From: Watersipora subatra
Taxonomy: Eukaryota; Bryozoa; Gymnolaemata; Cheilostomatida; Watersiporidae
Assembly: GCF_963576615.1 (NCBI RefSeq)
Contig: NC_088708.1
Location: 67,290,672 to 67,354,671 of the forward strand
Direction of reading: 5' to 3'
Length of the DNA stretch: 64,000 nucleotides
Shown here: in pieces, positions 25,259-40,200 of the stretch
Position numbering within the stretch: the stretch's first letter is position 1
Layout of the letters: the number at the start of each line of letters is the position of its first letter
Program-made: the position numbers and the translations under genes
The notes under the pieces: generated by a model
Databases searched by the model: none
What the model saw: only the letters and a program-made list of their open reading frames with translations
Told to the model about the DNA's origin: nothing

Positions 25259-28200
25259 ATGGCTTCTGAGTCCGCACTTTCTGTTTGTAACATATTAGTT
25301 AAATGGTCTGGCAATGAATATGTTGTTAAAGACATATCAGTTGACGCATCTGTGCAAGAACTAAAAGAAAAATTGTTTCAACAGACTGGTGTTAAACCAG
25401 AAAGGCAAAAGCTGCTCGGCCTAAAATGCAAAGGTAGAATTATTATAGACACGGTATTTTGCATTTTCAAGTGTTTAATTGTGAGCTTTTACCAAAATCC
25501 TCACATTTGGATTGACTTTTAAAACCACTCTATAAAAGCTGACGCAGAATATTCGTATGACACTGTGCATTATGTACTTTGCTGCCTTTTTGCACACTTT
25601 TTACTTTGTACTTTTTTCCACCTCATCTGTATTACTGGTACAACGAAGAATACCTATACAAAACGCCGAGTCTAAAAGACAGGAAGTTTCTACTACTGAA
25701 CGGTTTCTCGCTTACGAAAACAACAACGGTGTTGTGGTTGAACTCGATTATGTTGTTTACTTTTTTCTCAAATGCCCAATTACACAATACACGCCACCAA
25801 AGCACTAAAGGTGCAATCAACACCAATGTTAAAAAACACTCCTTTTTTGTGCGAACCCTTAACAGCTAACCCTTCTTTTTCTTTTTTTAAGCAACCCCAC
25901 CAAGATCTTTCATTATTTATTGAAAGTTCTTGTCCCGCCTAATCCCTACCCTCAACTTTAATAACAACATTGCCCCAACCAAATTTAAAAATCACAATAA
26001 ATAAAGAAAGGAAGGAAGAAATCCAAACTAAGAGTAATCTACTCATGTTACTTAATAAAGATATCGCTCTAATGCCCCATTATGGAGCGAATGCGATTAC
26101 TTGACTTACATGATGTGACATAAACACTTGACAATGGATCAAATATAAGCTCCATAGATCTAAGGCAGTTTTTGCTGCTGAACAGCAGCCTACTAGCCAA
26201 TCTTTCATACATTAAAGTTCTAACAAAATTGAGCAGATGCAAGAAATAGCTGAAAAGGTGATAAACGCCAGCAATGATCTTTAAGCGATGGTCTGATAGA
26301 ACTTGAACATACAGGTCACTTGAACATATAGGTTACGACGACTATGACGGTTTTTTTAAAAGTGCTATCATTTCTGATCTAAAGTCGCGAGACATAAACA
26401 AATGTGTGTGCTTCAAAATTTATATCAGTTCATTCATACTAGAAAGTGGTTTCCTTTGTGCTAAAATTCACTCCTAAAATGGAGACAAATGTTGATGAAA
26501 AGACTAAATGCAATACTTTTTCTGAAAAAAAAACGCTTTGTTACAAATGTCAAACAACAAAAGCATAAAAATCCATTTAAATGGATAGCTTGTGATCTTT
26601 GTGAAGCTTAGTATCATGCAACATGCCAAGGGCTATTGCCGACAAAAGTACAATCTATAACCAAGCTAAATACAAAAGGAGTCAAGTGGTGTTGTGACAC
26701 CTGTTCACCATGGGTTGGGAAAGATGAGAAAAATAAATACTGCTCAATATTCGAACACTATTGGCAGGCTACAAAAAAATTGAACAATCCATTGACGAAC
26801 TTACTAATGGGCTGTTATTACAAAAAAACAGAAAGTTGAAGAAAGGTTAGATTTCTTTAAGAAGTCATACACTAGTGCTTTACAGTCAAACAGTGAGAAT
26901 ATACAAAAATCTCTTGAAGTTAACGCTGCTGGCAAACATGTAATTTAAAAAACATTCAACAATGAAATGGTCATGCGCAAAAAAACGCTATTCTTCATGG
27001 TATATCAGAAAACAAAGAGAAATCCACTAATGATTTAATCGGTGAATTACCTGAACAGCAGGGCTTTCAGCATAATAAAAGACCAATCAAAGTCATGAGA
27101 CTTGGACAAAAATCAGATAGAAAAACAAGACCGATAGAAATGGAATTTAGTGATGAAGATAGTAAGTGCGAGTTTTTGAAAAGAATCAATAGCACACTGA
27201 GGCGGAGCACATATTTTGTAAATTAGCCATTGGCAAAGAAATGAGGGATAAAGAGTAGGCACTAAGAAAAGAGGTTCGACCACTAAGAGTTCAAAACTCT
27301 GATGTTGAATACAGAATCAAAAACAATATAATTCAAGCCAAAAATAAAAAGGGGAATGGGTTGCAGCGAACAAAGAGAACCTGGAGATCAAGGGGAACAG
27401 GGAAAGCACAAGTTTAAAACTTTTTTATGCTAACACAAGATCTCTAAAAGGAAAACTACAGAACCATCGATGTTAACATCTGACTATGATGTAGTATGCT
27501 TAACTGAAACTAAACTTGATCACACTATAAGTAATAAACATATTTTTGATTACAATCATAAAACAATTTATAGACTTGATAGGGCATTATACGGAGTAGG
27601 CATTTTGATAGCTGTAAATCAGAATATTGATCATAAATTTATTACATTCAAAAATTAAAACTCTGAGCTAATTTGCATAAGAATAAATGGCTTTATACTA
27701 ATCGGTTGCTACTATCGGCCTCAACATGATAGAGAACTTTCAACATTAAATTCTCCTATCGAATAATTGCTGCATAAATATATTGGAGACACGCTAATAC
27801 TTATTGGAGACATGAACTTTCCAGGAATAAACTGAAATGATCTGATAGTGATATCTGCCGGAAAAAATTGCTACATCAACATTTTTAGACACACTAAAAC
27901 AACATGATTTGCATCAGCTAGTCTATGAACCATCACACATACTAGGTAACACGTTAGACCTAGTATGTATAAACAATCCGACAGTCATAAGATGTACTGA
28001 TGTAATCAGTCCAGGCATTAGTGATTACTGTATAATTGCAGCAGATCTTAACATTGACAAAAAATTATTAAAATTAACAAGAGACATAAAAATGTACAAT
28101 TAAGTTGAACTTGAAAAATTCAACAGTGAACTACAGGAGGTTGAAAATCAATTGTCTCAAGTATCCAATATTGATGAAATGTGGAATGTGTTTTCAGCTG

Positions 28201-31200
28201 GACTGAGTACAGCTATTAGTAAATATGTGCCTACAAAAACAATAAAGATAAAAACAAATATTCCTGTCTGGTTGAACAAAAAAGCATCTAAACTTATTCA
28301 GAAACAGCGAAGGGCTTATAATCAGTTTAAGAGTTCTAGTGATTTATTTCTATTGGAACGATACAAAAAGGAGAGAAAGGAAACAAAGAGGGCTGTAAAC
28401 AGGATAAAGAGAGATTATATTGAAAATAAAATCTGAAGTCCCTTGAAAAAAGGCAATACTAAGCCCTTTTATAAACACATTAAACAAACTGATAAACCGA
28501 AAAAACTTATCAGGCTAACTCTCCCAAATGGCAATACAACAGAAAATCCAGTCCAATGTGCTACATTGTTGAATAAATTTTTTCACAGTCAATTTTGCCA
28601 AGAACATCAATTAAAACCGTGCTCAGTTAATCAAAACGAGTACACATGGCCAGTAATAGTACCAGATGGTATTGAAAGCTTAATTCACAATCTGAGAATT
28701 AAGAATTTGGTATGCCCATTCTGCCCGGTAAAAGGGCAGAATGGACATACCAAATAACTATAAACCTGTTTCACTAACAAGCATCCCATGCAAAATTATA
28801 GAACATGTGGTTTTGAGAACACTTAATTTTAAACTAGACTCTATACTCCATAACCGCCAGCATGGATGTAGGAAAGGACATATTATACTCAGCTGAGGTA
28901 TCAAACAACATACATGCGGTTGTACTTGATTTCACAAAAGCATTTGACAAGGTACCTTCTGAGCTTCTAATGCAAAAACTTTCTACTATACAAGGTATTG
29001 ACAGTTATTTGTTAACATGGATACATGACTTCTTGTCTGAGCGAAATCAATTTGTGGTGCTCAAGGGAGTTAAATTTACTGTTCTGCCTGTGACCTCAAG
29101 AGTACCACAAAGATCTGTATTAGGGCCTACTCTCTTCTTAGTGAACATCAATGACCTCCCAGATTGCATAGACTGCTCAGTAAGTCTGTTTGCAGAAGAC
29201 ACTCTGATTTACCAAGTGGTCAACAACACAACAGATGGAAATCGCTTTAAAAAAAACATTGATTCACTGCAACAATGGGCAGATAAATGGAAAATGAACT
29301 TCAATGGAACTAAGTGTCGCGTTATCGACTTTAAGAGCAGTAGAGTAATACCAAAACACGCTCTTGGTGATCTAGTTCTAGACCATGTGGAAGACACACG
29401 TTATCTTGGTGTCCAGTATTAGTGAAGCGAAAGAAAAGCTTGGTCTTGAGCTACTGCAAAAGAGGCGTTGTGACATTGGACTACGACTTTTAATGAGAGT
29501 ACTTAGTGAAGAGGATGAGCATTCAACACTGAACAGTTCATCCGACCAACTTATTAACCAGTCCGAGCCTCAAATTCAAACTCGAGCAAACAGTTAAGGA
29601 CTACCATCATTGGTACATGCCACTAAAAGTGAATACTTTAACAGCCTTCCAACTAGAACCATAAGAGACATTAAAAATTCTACAAATAACCACTCAGCTA
29701 AAGCACTATAAACTTACATAGCAAGTTAAGCTTGCACTACTGACTAACATTAAACTCAATTACTCAAAAATTGAAAGCCACTGACAAAATAAATTAAATC
29801 AAATGAGCCACACCACTTCCACATTAAGAGGTCTAGTGTGAAGACAACTACGAGATAATACACTTTAAAAGTTGTGTGCAATGCTATTAACTATAAACTA
29901 AGTATTTACAAGAATCTCTAGTCCGTGGTACTAATAAAATGAGTATTGTTAAGTTAAACAACAATAATCCAACAAATAGAATGTGATAAAGTTAGCATGA
30001 GCCATGGTTTTTGCTTGAGCCATTAGAATAGAATTTGACAACGCAAAATTTTATAGAATTCTAGTTAACAATTGCCAAGATGGAAAACAGTTTGATGAAG
30101 CAGAAAATGATTTACAAAAATAAATTAGGAGTGACTTAAAATGTGACAGATGCCAATGCACTGTCATACAATATATCGGACTGCAGTACTGGTGCTCATT
30201 TAATTCCATAGTGCTGCAATTAGTAGTGTCTAAGCATAAAGAAGGTTCCAGTGGAAAATTAGCAGCAGCAACGTAACTACCAGTCATTATAAATAGACCA
30301 AGTGAGGCATTCCATAAGTACCCTACAAGCAGCTTTGGTTGGTGTTTCAAAGTTTCTCACTACTTGTTACCGATTCCAAAATTATCAAACTACAAGATGG
30401 GCCATTCTTTAAACATAAAATCTGAGGCTAGAAAACATTTTTTCTCAATTGTTTCATTATTACTTCTCCAGCTACTACACCTAATAAAATGACTTTTCAT
30501 TTTCAAATGAACGATTCAGTGTTCTGATATATAAAATGTGAGCAAATTTGGCTTTCTCAATTGTTATAATTATGCGAACCTCGTTATCAGCTCTGAGATT
30601 ATAAACCAAAATCCAGTTTCTATCGTTATTAGTTGTAGTAGTAAACATGTTCTCAAATGTAGTCAAGTTCAATAATATTATCACTTTAAGCACTTCAGCA
30701 GTAACAACTGTTTCAGTCTTTTGGTTCATTTGTTTTTAGTAGTTCATGTTGATTACTTCTAAGCTGGAATGATGTACGCAGGCAATGTGGTATTGCTGTT
30801 AATTGATATATCGTCTTTAAGGGAAGTTGGTATCCTATGTTAATCTACCATTCAGAAGGCAATCGATTGCTTTCTCCTTTGATGATAAAAACAAGTGGTA
30901 GCTGGTAGTTTTGGTAGTTGTGTTTTTTTGAATTTGGAACAAATCACTCATGCAACTAGGCTAATAAAATAATATATGTATATTGCAAACCACTCATTTT
31001 TTAGTTTTTTTTATAATTATAATGATATCATACATTCCAACATCTTTAGCGTTAACATTTTTTAACTTTCAATTCATCCACTTTTAATCTATCCAATTAA
31101 CTATGTTAGTCCTACTTCACTTGTACACATTAGGCCAACATTTTTCATGCAGTATGAGACAAGTTGTGGTTGTAATTGTTTTTGTTAGTCTATTTTGATT

Positions 31201-34200
31201 ATTTTGCTTAAAATACAAAACATGTTTAAATGTGCATTTCAGGCAAACCTGCAGCTGATAGCAATAGAATCTCAGAAACGAATGCCTCTAAAGCTGGTAC
31301 AAAGATAATGATGATGGGCACTAAGGAAGTTGATATAGTAAGACTGTATGCTGATTTGTTATGAGCAAACCAAATTTGTGTTTGTGTTTCATGCATGAAG
31401 TTATATCGGCGTTCAATAACTCGTGCTAAGTAATCAGCAATAGATACAGATTATTATTACCGCAATGTTCATGAATTTTTGCACAGGAAACTATAAAACC
31501 ACCTGAAAATCTTCCCGAAGTTGTCGATGACTTTGACATCGGAGAGGAAGAGGAGGTGGCTGTTGAAAACCGGTGAGTCTGCAATCTCATCATCTTTGTC
31601 AAGTTTCTCTAGAATGCGACCTGATGATTTATCATGCAATAATGTGATATCAGAATCTCTAAAAGTTCACTCTTACTTGACTACATGAGTTTACTAGCTG
31701 TTCTAGTTAAACTAGTATAATTCGTTATCATGATTTTGATTTTGTGTGCCAACCCTGCTAGTTATTCTAGTATAACAGCAAACATGTCTTATTGGATTAA
31801 CATCAAATACAACCTCATAATGTAAACACGAGCTACTAGCACTTGCTACCTTGCTGTTTACGAAAACATTGTCATTTTATTCTTGCATTTAAAAGCTATT
31901 CAAGCCTAGAAATCCCTTTTTAAATAATTTCAATTAACGACTGAATTTCATTGCTATATCTTTTTTATTATAAAAATTTGAATTTTTATTACTGCTCTAC
32001 CAAAGAGAACTGAGCAGAAAGACAAAGCCATGAATTTTCTTTTTAATTTTTATTAGTTATGTGAAGGTACATGCAATTGTAGACTGTCCAAAAAAATTGT
32101 AGGTAATTTAAAATATATTTGTTTGCGAAATGACCAGTTCGGTGACATGTTAGCACACATTAAAGTTGTGGATAGATGGAAGATGAGTGGCCCTGACGAT
32201 AGCTAAAAATACAATAAAGTTTTATCGTCTGTCCCGAAAATAAAACTAAAAATAAAATGTTGTGTGCTTTTGTTTGTGCTGTTTGTGAAGCTATGATGAG
32301 CACATATCGGGACTACAACATACCCTAAGAAATTGGAGTAACTTTATTTGGAATTTAACTTAAAATTGGAGAAAATTTATCGTGAGACATTCATATTTAT
32401 ACTCAATACACCATGAATAGCTGCATCTCAGTTAGGATTTGGTTAAGTGTATAGTAATGAAAGTAGTTCTTCAAGTATTCGAGCGTGAATCATTGTGAAG
32501 CGAGTTTTATCGAATCAATATATGTAACTTTTGTTGCTCAGAGGAATATATCTTCTATATCTTATGAGAGACCAATTGATATTATAGATTTATTGCAAAT
32601 TAATAACATTCGTTCAGAAACTACCCTTGAGGCTTGAACTTGGCTGCTGTTTTTGTTACCATAGTTGGAATTGTCATTCCATCTGTATTTAGGTTTTCCC
32701 GAGTTTGAATACTTTACAGATCAGAATTAAAAATTCCTATTCATGTGTGTATCTAGCCTGTCTTGACTAGCTGTTGTTTTTGCGTAGTTGTCCCCCCGTC
32801 GAGCGGCGAGCAACAACAGCTTGTCACAAGACGTACTGCACCTGATGCATCAGCTGCACTTATAAGGAGTTATTCTCCTCCGTCTATGCGGCTTGGTTGC
32901 GATGTTGTCGGTCGCTCCATTGGTAATCATAATGAATTTTGCGCAAAAATTTATGTAGAAAAAATAAGATTATAACGTTTAACCAGCGACCAGTCTCTGC
33001 GGTAAACTTTAGTAGAACTTGAGAACTTAGGTAACAACAGCGACTAAACATGTCGTTATTTGTGCGCTCAGTCAGTTTTATTTCTATTTTTGTATCAGTC
33101 AGTTTTATTTGTTCTAATGGATTTTATTTTAAGTTTATTTTATTTTTAAGTTTTACTAAAGTTTATCACAAAAACTGGTCTTTGGTTAAACGTTGTAACC
33201 TTGTTTTTTCTACATAAATTTTTGCGTGAAATCCGTTATGATTACCAAAGGAGCGACCGACATAACATCGCGGCCAAGCCGCGTAGACGGAAGAGAACAA
33301 CTCCCTATAAGTGCAGCTGATGCATCAGGTGCAGTACGTCTTGTGACAAGCTGTTGTTGCTCGCCGCTCGACGGGGGGACAACTACGCAAAAACAACAGC
33401 TTGTCAAGACAGGCTAGTGTGTATCCGGATGCAAATGTAAAAGTGATTGTATGGGATGATGCACTGTAGAGAGGAGTACCTAGCCAAGATTGAGCGAAGG
33501 GTCAAGGAATACAAGATCGAACATATAAATGAGCCAAGAGTTGGCAAGCATCTTCTCGTTCTGGACATAGATTATACTTTATTTGGTAAGCGCACATCAC
33601 TAGCTATCAGGTGATCATCTTTTTCTACTTTTGCTTCACAAGAACTTTTGAGTGTTCTTGATTACAATCAATTTTTGTAAGATTGCACTATAAAAATGGT
33701 TATATGATAAAGTGTTGAAATATGGAGATGCATTACGAACTGTTAGAATGTTTTGTATTACTTTATGGCATACTTCAGGATTGTGTTGCAATTAGAACAA
33801 TTTTTAACAATCTATTCTGTATGTTTCAAAAGTTCATAATCACTAGAACACGATTTAGTCCTAAAGACTGAAGTGATTGAAGTTCGATATCTGTGCACAT
33901 CTGGTAATGTTCATCTTGCAGATCACCGCTCCGTTGCAGAGACAGGAGCTGAGCTTATGCGGCCATATCTGCATGAGTTTCTTTGTGATGCCTACGCAGA
34001 CTATGATATCGTGATATGGTGTGAGTCGCTTGGTGGTTGTCTTCCCAATCATTTATGGTATAACCAGTATTAGTATGAGATGTGCATGATTACGTGTACG
34101 CTAGAGACAAGCAGTGGCATTAATAATTTGCTTGCAGTGAAGGCAAATAGAGGGTTCACTTTCAGAGTTGTCTACTCATATACGTATGTATTTAATTGAA

Positions 34201-37200
34201 GTATAGGGCTTAGCGATGGTCATCATTTTATTGAACTTCAACATTTTATTGAACTTCAACATATGTTTGTTAATGTAGCTGCTACAAATATGAAATGGAT
34301 CAAGGCAAAAATGCGAGAATTGGGAGTGGAGACAAATCCAAACTACAAAATCACTTTCTATATGTGCAGCCTAGCTATGATAACTGTTCACACGCAGCAG
34401 TATGGAGTTGTTGAGGTAAATTGCTAGGATGAATCTGGTATGATGTGAATTAGCATGAATCTCTTTATAACTACCTACTACAAATGCTTGCACACATGTG
34501 TTGTGTCGCATACCTAACTGCGGCAGACAAATTACCATCATGACTATATCAGACATTTTACAGTTTGTTGTAATTTAAATAGCATTAATGCGCTCCTTAT
34601 GCGGTTAAAACTGCTTGGTTCAACGAGGAACTGTTTTGAATATACTAACACAAGTCTCTCCTCCGTGGATTAATCACAATCTTTTTCAACTTTACACGCA
34701 GCATGGATATATATCATTAGCAAGTTTCTACTCAGTGCACTCTTAAAGGTTGACTTGCAACAAAATTCACATTACAGTTATTTGGTATCATAAGATTCAC
34801 CATGTCTTACTCTGTTGTATTGTAGGTGCAAAATATATGGGTATGTGATTACAAGCTCGTAAAAGCAAAAATACGTACATTTAATCGCGGCCACACGAGA
34901 CCGCCGTAGTTTGGATTCACTTTCCAAAACTGCTCAAATGGGACGTAGTTGTTACAGGATGGTTTCTGTTTACACTTTCGTGCAGCCTCATTCGTCAAAA
35001 TATTTTCACAAATATACTTCACGCATTCAATAAAACCATGTCTATTGTTCTTACGCGTCTGTTTTATCGTCATTGTAATGCTGTCACTTTTAGCACTGAT
35101 ATCTTATAACTTACCGTAAAAAATCGTTAAACTTTTTAACCTTACCTCGAAGGAGTACATATCATTGTCTGATAATCATGACGAGCCTGTTGGTCACCTG
35201 TGATAACCGAAAATTGCTGCAAAAATTATTTGCGAAGTATTGGGTCACATGATCAGATTACGATTTGCCGATTAGACCAGGCCGAAACAAAACTGTAAAG
35301 TAGCGAGCATCTATATTTGATACGGGGTCTTCGGTAAAACCCGAAGTGTTTGTCATAAACTAGTACTACGATAAGTTTTATATTGAGCTTTGTATTGGCC
35401 TTTCAATTCACGTGAGAACATACGTAACAAGCCGATAACCAAATTTCGTGGCTATGTCATTGAAATAAAGAGATTCCAATCTACGGCGGCTTTTCGTTTT
35501 TGAGCTTTTAAGAGCTTGTAATCACATTTCCACGTATTTTGTACCTACAACACAACAGAGTAAGACATGGTGAATCTTTTGATACCAAATAACTGTAATG
35601 TGAATTTTGTGGCAAGTCAACCTTTAATGCTTTCTAATGGCATTGCAAGTTGTAAAAGAAGCTCAAGTCTTCTTAAAATTGCTTGAGAATTAATCAGAAG
35701 GATCAGAAATTGTATGCGCTTATAAAACAAGTTAAAGCTAAAAACCAACGAATCCCGGTAACGAATCCTAGTTGAGATAATTGTTTTTTTAATATATTGC
35801 CTTTAGTAGTAGTAAAGATATTTGTAAGTTTTAAAATTGAGTTTGGTGGATTCAGAAAATTTTTAATGACTCAAAATTACTGTAGTTGTTGATGTGCAAA
35901 CTTGTAGTATAAATTATTTCTGTGTTACACTTTATTAACGGTAAAGGTCTAACTATATTGAGCACATCTAGAATCTGACCCACCTCACTTGTTGCACAGC
36001 TACAACATATTTGAAGTAAAACTTCATGACTAATTATTTAGTTTACAGTAACTGTTGGTGTTCAATGATTTTTCAACACAAAGTGCTGCAGCCGTGAAGG
36101 TCATCGTAGTGATGATGCAAAGCACCAGCTTGAGGGCTAAAACGGCTCCTAAAGCTCGTGTGGTTTCAGGAGTTTTGAGTATTTGGTTTTGTACAAAAAG
36201 CTATGAACACACAGATGTAGAAACTGTGTACTAATGGCAAAGGAATAAATTTGTTATACCATTTGATAAGCAGGCTATCATTTAACCAAAGTGTTGCAGA
36301 ACTGGCAAGACCACTTACTATTTTTTTACACTGCCTAGTTGGCATTCCTTCAACCTTTCTGATAATTGTTGTGCTGACAAGTTTTGGTGATAAGTATAAA
36401 TGCGTTATTTGTTGATGAGCTAATTAGTGTTTATTTAGAAAGACTGCTTTTAGTCAGCCACAAACAGGACCTCTTCACTACTTAGTAGATACTAAATTGT
36501 ATACCCAGGTCAAGCCTTTGGGAGTTGTCTGGGGCAAGTACCCACATTGGAGTCCAAAAAACACAATCATGTTTGATGACATCAGGCGAAATTTCATCAT
36601 GAACCCTCAGTCAGGTCTCAAGGTAAAGTATGGTAGATTTTCCTGTTTGTTGCCCAGTCCTGCACATACAGACGGTTCCCAACCTACGAACGCGTTACGT
36701 TCCGAGCGATTATTCGTAAGGTGAATTTGTTCGTAAGTTGTTTCAGTGCTATATTTTGTATTATAATTCATGTTTAAGGCCTATATAAGTATATTGAAGG
36801 TTTATATAAGTATGTTTAAGGCTTGTATAATTAACCTGTATTGGTTTGTACTAAAAAAAAAACTTAATAAAACGGAAATAATACTTTGGTGGACGCCGGG
36901 CCATGACACTGCATTTCTTATTTATTGTCCTTTCTATTTTATTGTTGTTGTAATCGTTATGCTATCACTTATCGTTGTTGTCTTATTTTTTGTATGTGTT
37001 GTCCGTTTATTATATCGTTGTTTCACTCGTTATGCTATTGTTATATCTGATATACCGTCATAACACCATCACTTATCATCACTTAGATTGTTGTCATACC
37101 AACGCGCTAGCGGTCCCATTCATTCACCTTGTTAGCCGGTGTTCTTACCGTTTGCCGTTAGCCGGAACGGTTGATATTATTGTATATAAATGAGTGCGCG

Positions 37201-40200
37201 CATTTAGTTGAGCAGAGCAAATAGCCGTATGCTCCTCGGCTGGTGAACTTTCCTTCACTAATTAAAAGCTGAATGAAACCACAGGCACTCTTTTATCTTT
37301 ATTTATTAGTAGAGATCTTGCCAAGTAAAGGCCGGCAAATCTCTTTACAATACGTATGTAAAGTTCAAACAAAGTTCAAACAAATAATTCGAAAGTTAAT
37401 CGAGTTACGAACAACGTACATGCGTTCGTATGTACCGTTGTTCGTAACTCGAATGTTCGTAAGTAGGGAACCGTCTGTACATGTACATTGCAAATCATAT
37501 ATGCAACGCAAATGAAAAGCACAAATACAGCTCTGATTTGCTTACTAGTCTTGTACTGACTTTTTATGTCTGCTCCAATCAGATACTTTCATGAAAAACA
37601 TCATATTGCCATACTATTACATAGTAGTACATTTGCTTTATATATTTGCACACAAATTTTCCCAGAAGCCAAAGTTGACGTAAGATAGTTACTGATATTA
37701 GTGACTGTATATTTATGTTCACAGATACGTCCTTTCAAAAAGGCGCACTTTAACAGGGATACAGACAGAGAAATGGTTCACCTATCTCAATACCTCAAAG
37801 ATATTGCCACTCTCGATGACTTTACAATACTCAATCACCGGAAATGGGAACGGTAAGTCTACAGTGTGATAGCCACGGCACTCCATTAGCTCCGTCAAAT
37901 GCTATGCACCTTCGTTGGAGGAAGCAATGTCATGACATATTCAGATATAAACGATAACGTCAACCAACATTAAACACATATTTGTCTAAACTGCATCGGA
38001 CTATGAAGTGGACTAAGTAGGCACCTTTGATACTCACGTACACCATGTATATTTGATTTGACAAGTGTGAAATTTTGTCCTTGCCGCATGCAAGCAGACA
38101 GTCATGTTGAATAATGTGCATACCGTCTCGCCACAATGCGCATCATGATTCTAGAAAATCTTCAGTAGACCCTTTCACTTTGAAAAGCTATTCAAACGGT
38201 TGCCCTATAATGTTCATTCTGACAGTAAGCCTTGGTACTTACACAAAAACCTTCATCGTGGATCGTAGATTTAACACATCCACCAAAAATTTCGCCACAG
38301 TGAATTTAATTGTATTTTAATGAATTTAAGTTATCTTTTCAAGCAGAATTTACAGCATAAAACCGCTGTCTCAAGGGTTTGTTAATTTCCGGATTAGGAT
38401 GGAAAAGAATAACTGTAAACAGCCATCTAAGCATAATCCTGCAGCTCACGCTAGTGAACTTTTCAACATTGGGCCTCAGATATTTCTGATAACTATTTCC
38501 ATATTATAGAAATTTCCAAAAAGATAGCGTTTTCATTTTGCTAGCGGTTTTACTAAACCAGAAACAATACTGAAGGAGGCTCTTGTACTTCAAATGAATT
38601 AATTTTGGTGCAGAATTTTCTCTCGATTTCAAAGAACTTTAGAGTGAAGCTCTAGAACAAAAACTCTAGCTTTCACAGTAAGCAAACTGAATGTATGTCC
38701 GCCTGAAATTTTTGACAGAAATTAATTGTTTAAAACGAAAAATTCTATAGTGAAAGTGTTCAGGGATACTAAATCCAGGGCCGTATCCTCTGATACTGCA
38801 GCTACTGCCATGGCCGTACCATTTTTTGAGGCTCAAAATCCCGGAATTCACGTCATTTTTGCTTGATTTTAATCCTTTGGCTTGGGAAACGACCAAAATG
38901 TTGTTTATCAGTTGCGTGAGGAAACGACATTTATGCCGCTTTCGGTAGATGTTCATAAAGCTGTCGACTAGTAACGTTAAACAAAGGATATGATTGCTAG
39001 TAAGTTTTAAATATCATCAAAAAGATATTAGTCGATGAATTACAATATGAAACGATTATCTGAGAGGCCTTGCTTTGTGCTAAAAGCTAAAGAAATCGCG
39101 CCTCCTCGGAAAAGAATAAAAGTTGGAAAAACCAGTCCATATCGGCTCCACTTTCGAAACTGAAATAAAAAATTATTTGATCCTGCGATCATTAGTGATT
39201 TTTTGTGTGATCAGAATAAAAATAATTCAGGTGATAGAAGTGATGTAAACCTTTTGGACTTTTATTATACTTGGAATATACAGAGAAAAACGATCGTTAT
39301 GGTAGCATGCATGGTAATGTTATAGAGTTTGACTCTACCGAAAGGAATGCTTCCAAGCATTTCATACAGGGACAATTGTACATGGTTGTATTTTTTTTTT
39401 GTAGTAGTACATATGTAAATGAATGTTTATGTACAAAAGATTTTGTTCATTGAAATAAATTTAAGTTTGAGATATGCATGTAACATGCACAGCTCAAACT
39501 TAAATCTACTACTTGCTCAGTATTATAGACTATAGTGGAAGTGCATTATTTTTAACATGGTGCTCTATTAATTTTACTTTTCAACTCTACAATATTATTT
39601 AATTAAATTATTTCATATCATTATTTCATAATTAAATATTATTTCATACTCGTCTCCTACACCATTCAGCATTGTACCCGGTGATAATTCTACCTCATGC
39701 TAGCTGTGGCCAACCCCTTTAGCAGTTTTTATTTACATTACATTTTTAATAAACGTTGTTAAAGACAATCTCAATAAACAGTTTTATATTTAGAAAACTG
39801 GTTTATAATGTCAAATTTGCTGTTAAAACATGTGCCCCATCAGGAGCCAAGTGTGCTAGATTTGCACTATTTTGACTAGTTACACTAAAATATTTTCTGG
39901 ACCCCCCCCCCACCGAAAGGGCGCTCGGCACCCCTCTCGGACTCTACCCGCAATACCATTTTCAAACAGGTGGATACTGCCTTGACTATATCTCATTTTT
40001 TATCACACAATCTGATGATTATGGTTTGTCTGAACCATAATCATCAGATTATGATGATAGTAGATGATAGTATGATGATTAGTAGACAAACCCACTAATG
40101 TTTTATTGCATGGCTTCATTGATAAACGCTTCTGTCACGTTTTAGCTATCAGCCATTTTATTGGTGACACCATTTCAAACATTCCTGGTATGCAAATGTA

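Noticed and set aside
32763-33407. Two similar small open frames on opposite strands
   Set aside because: They are the two arms of the foldback element, not paralogous genes.
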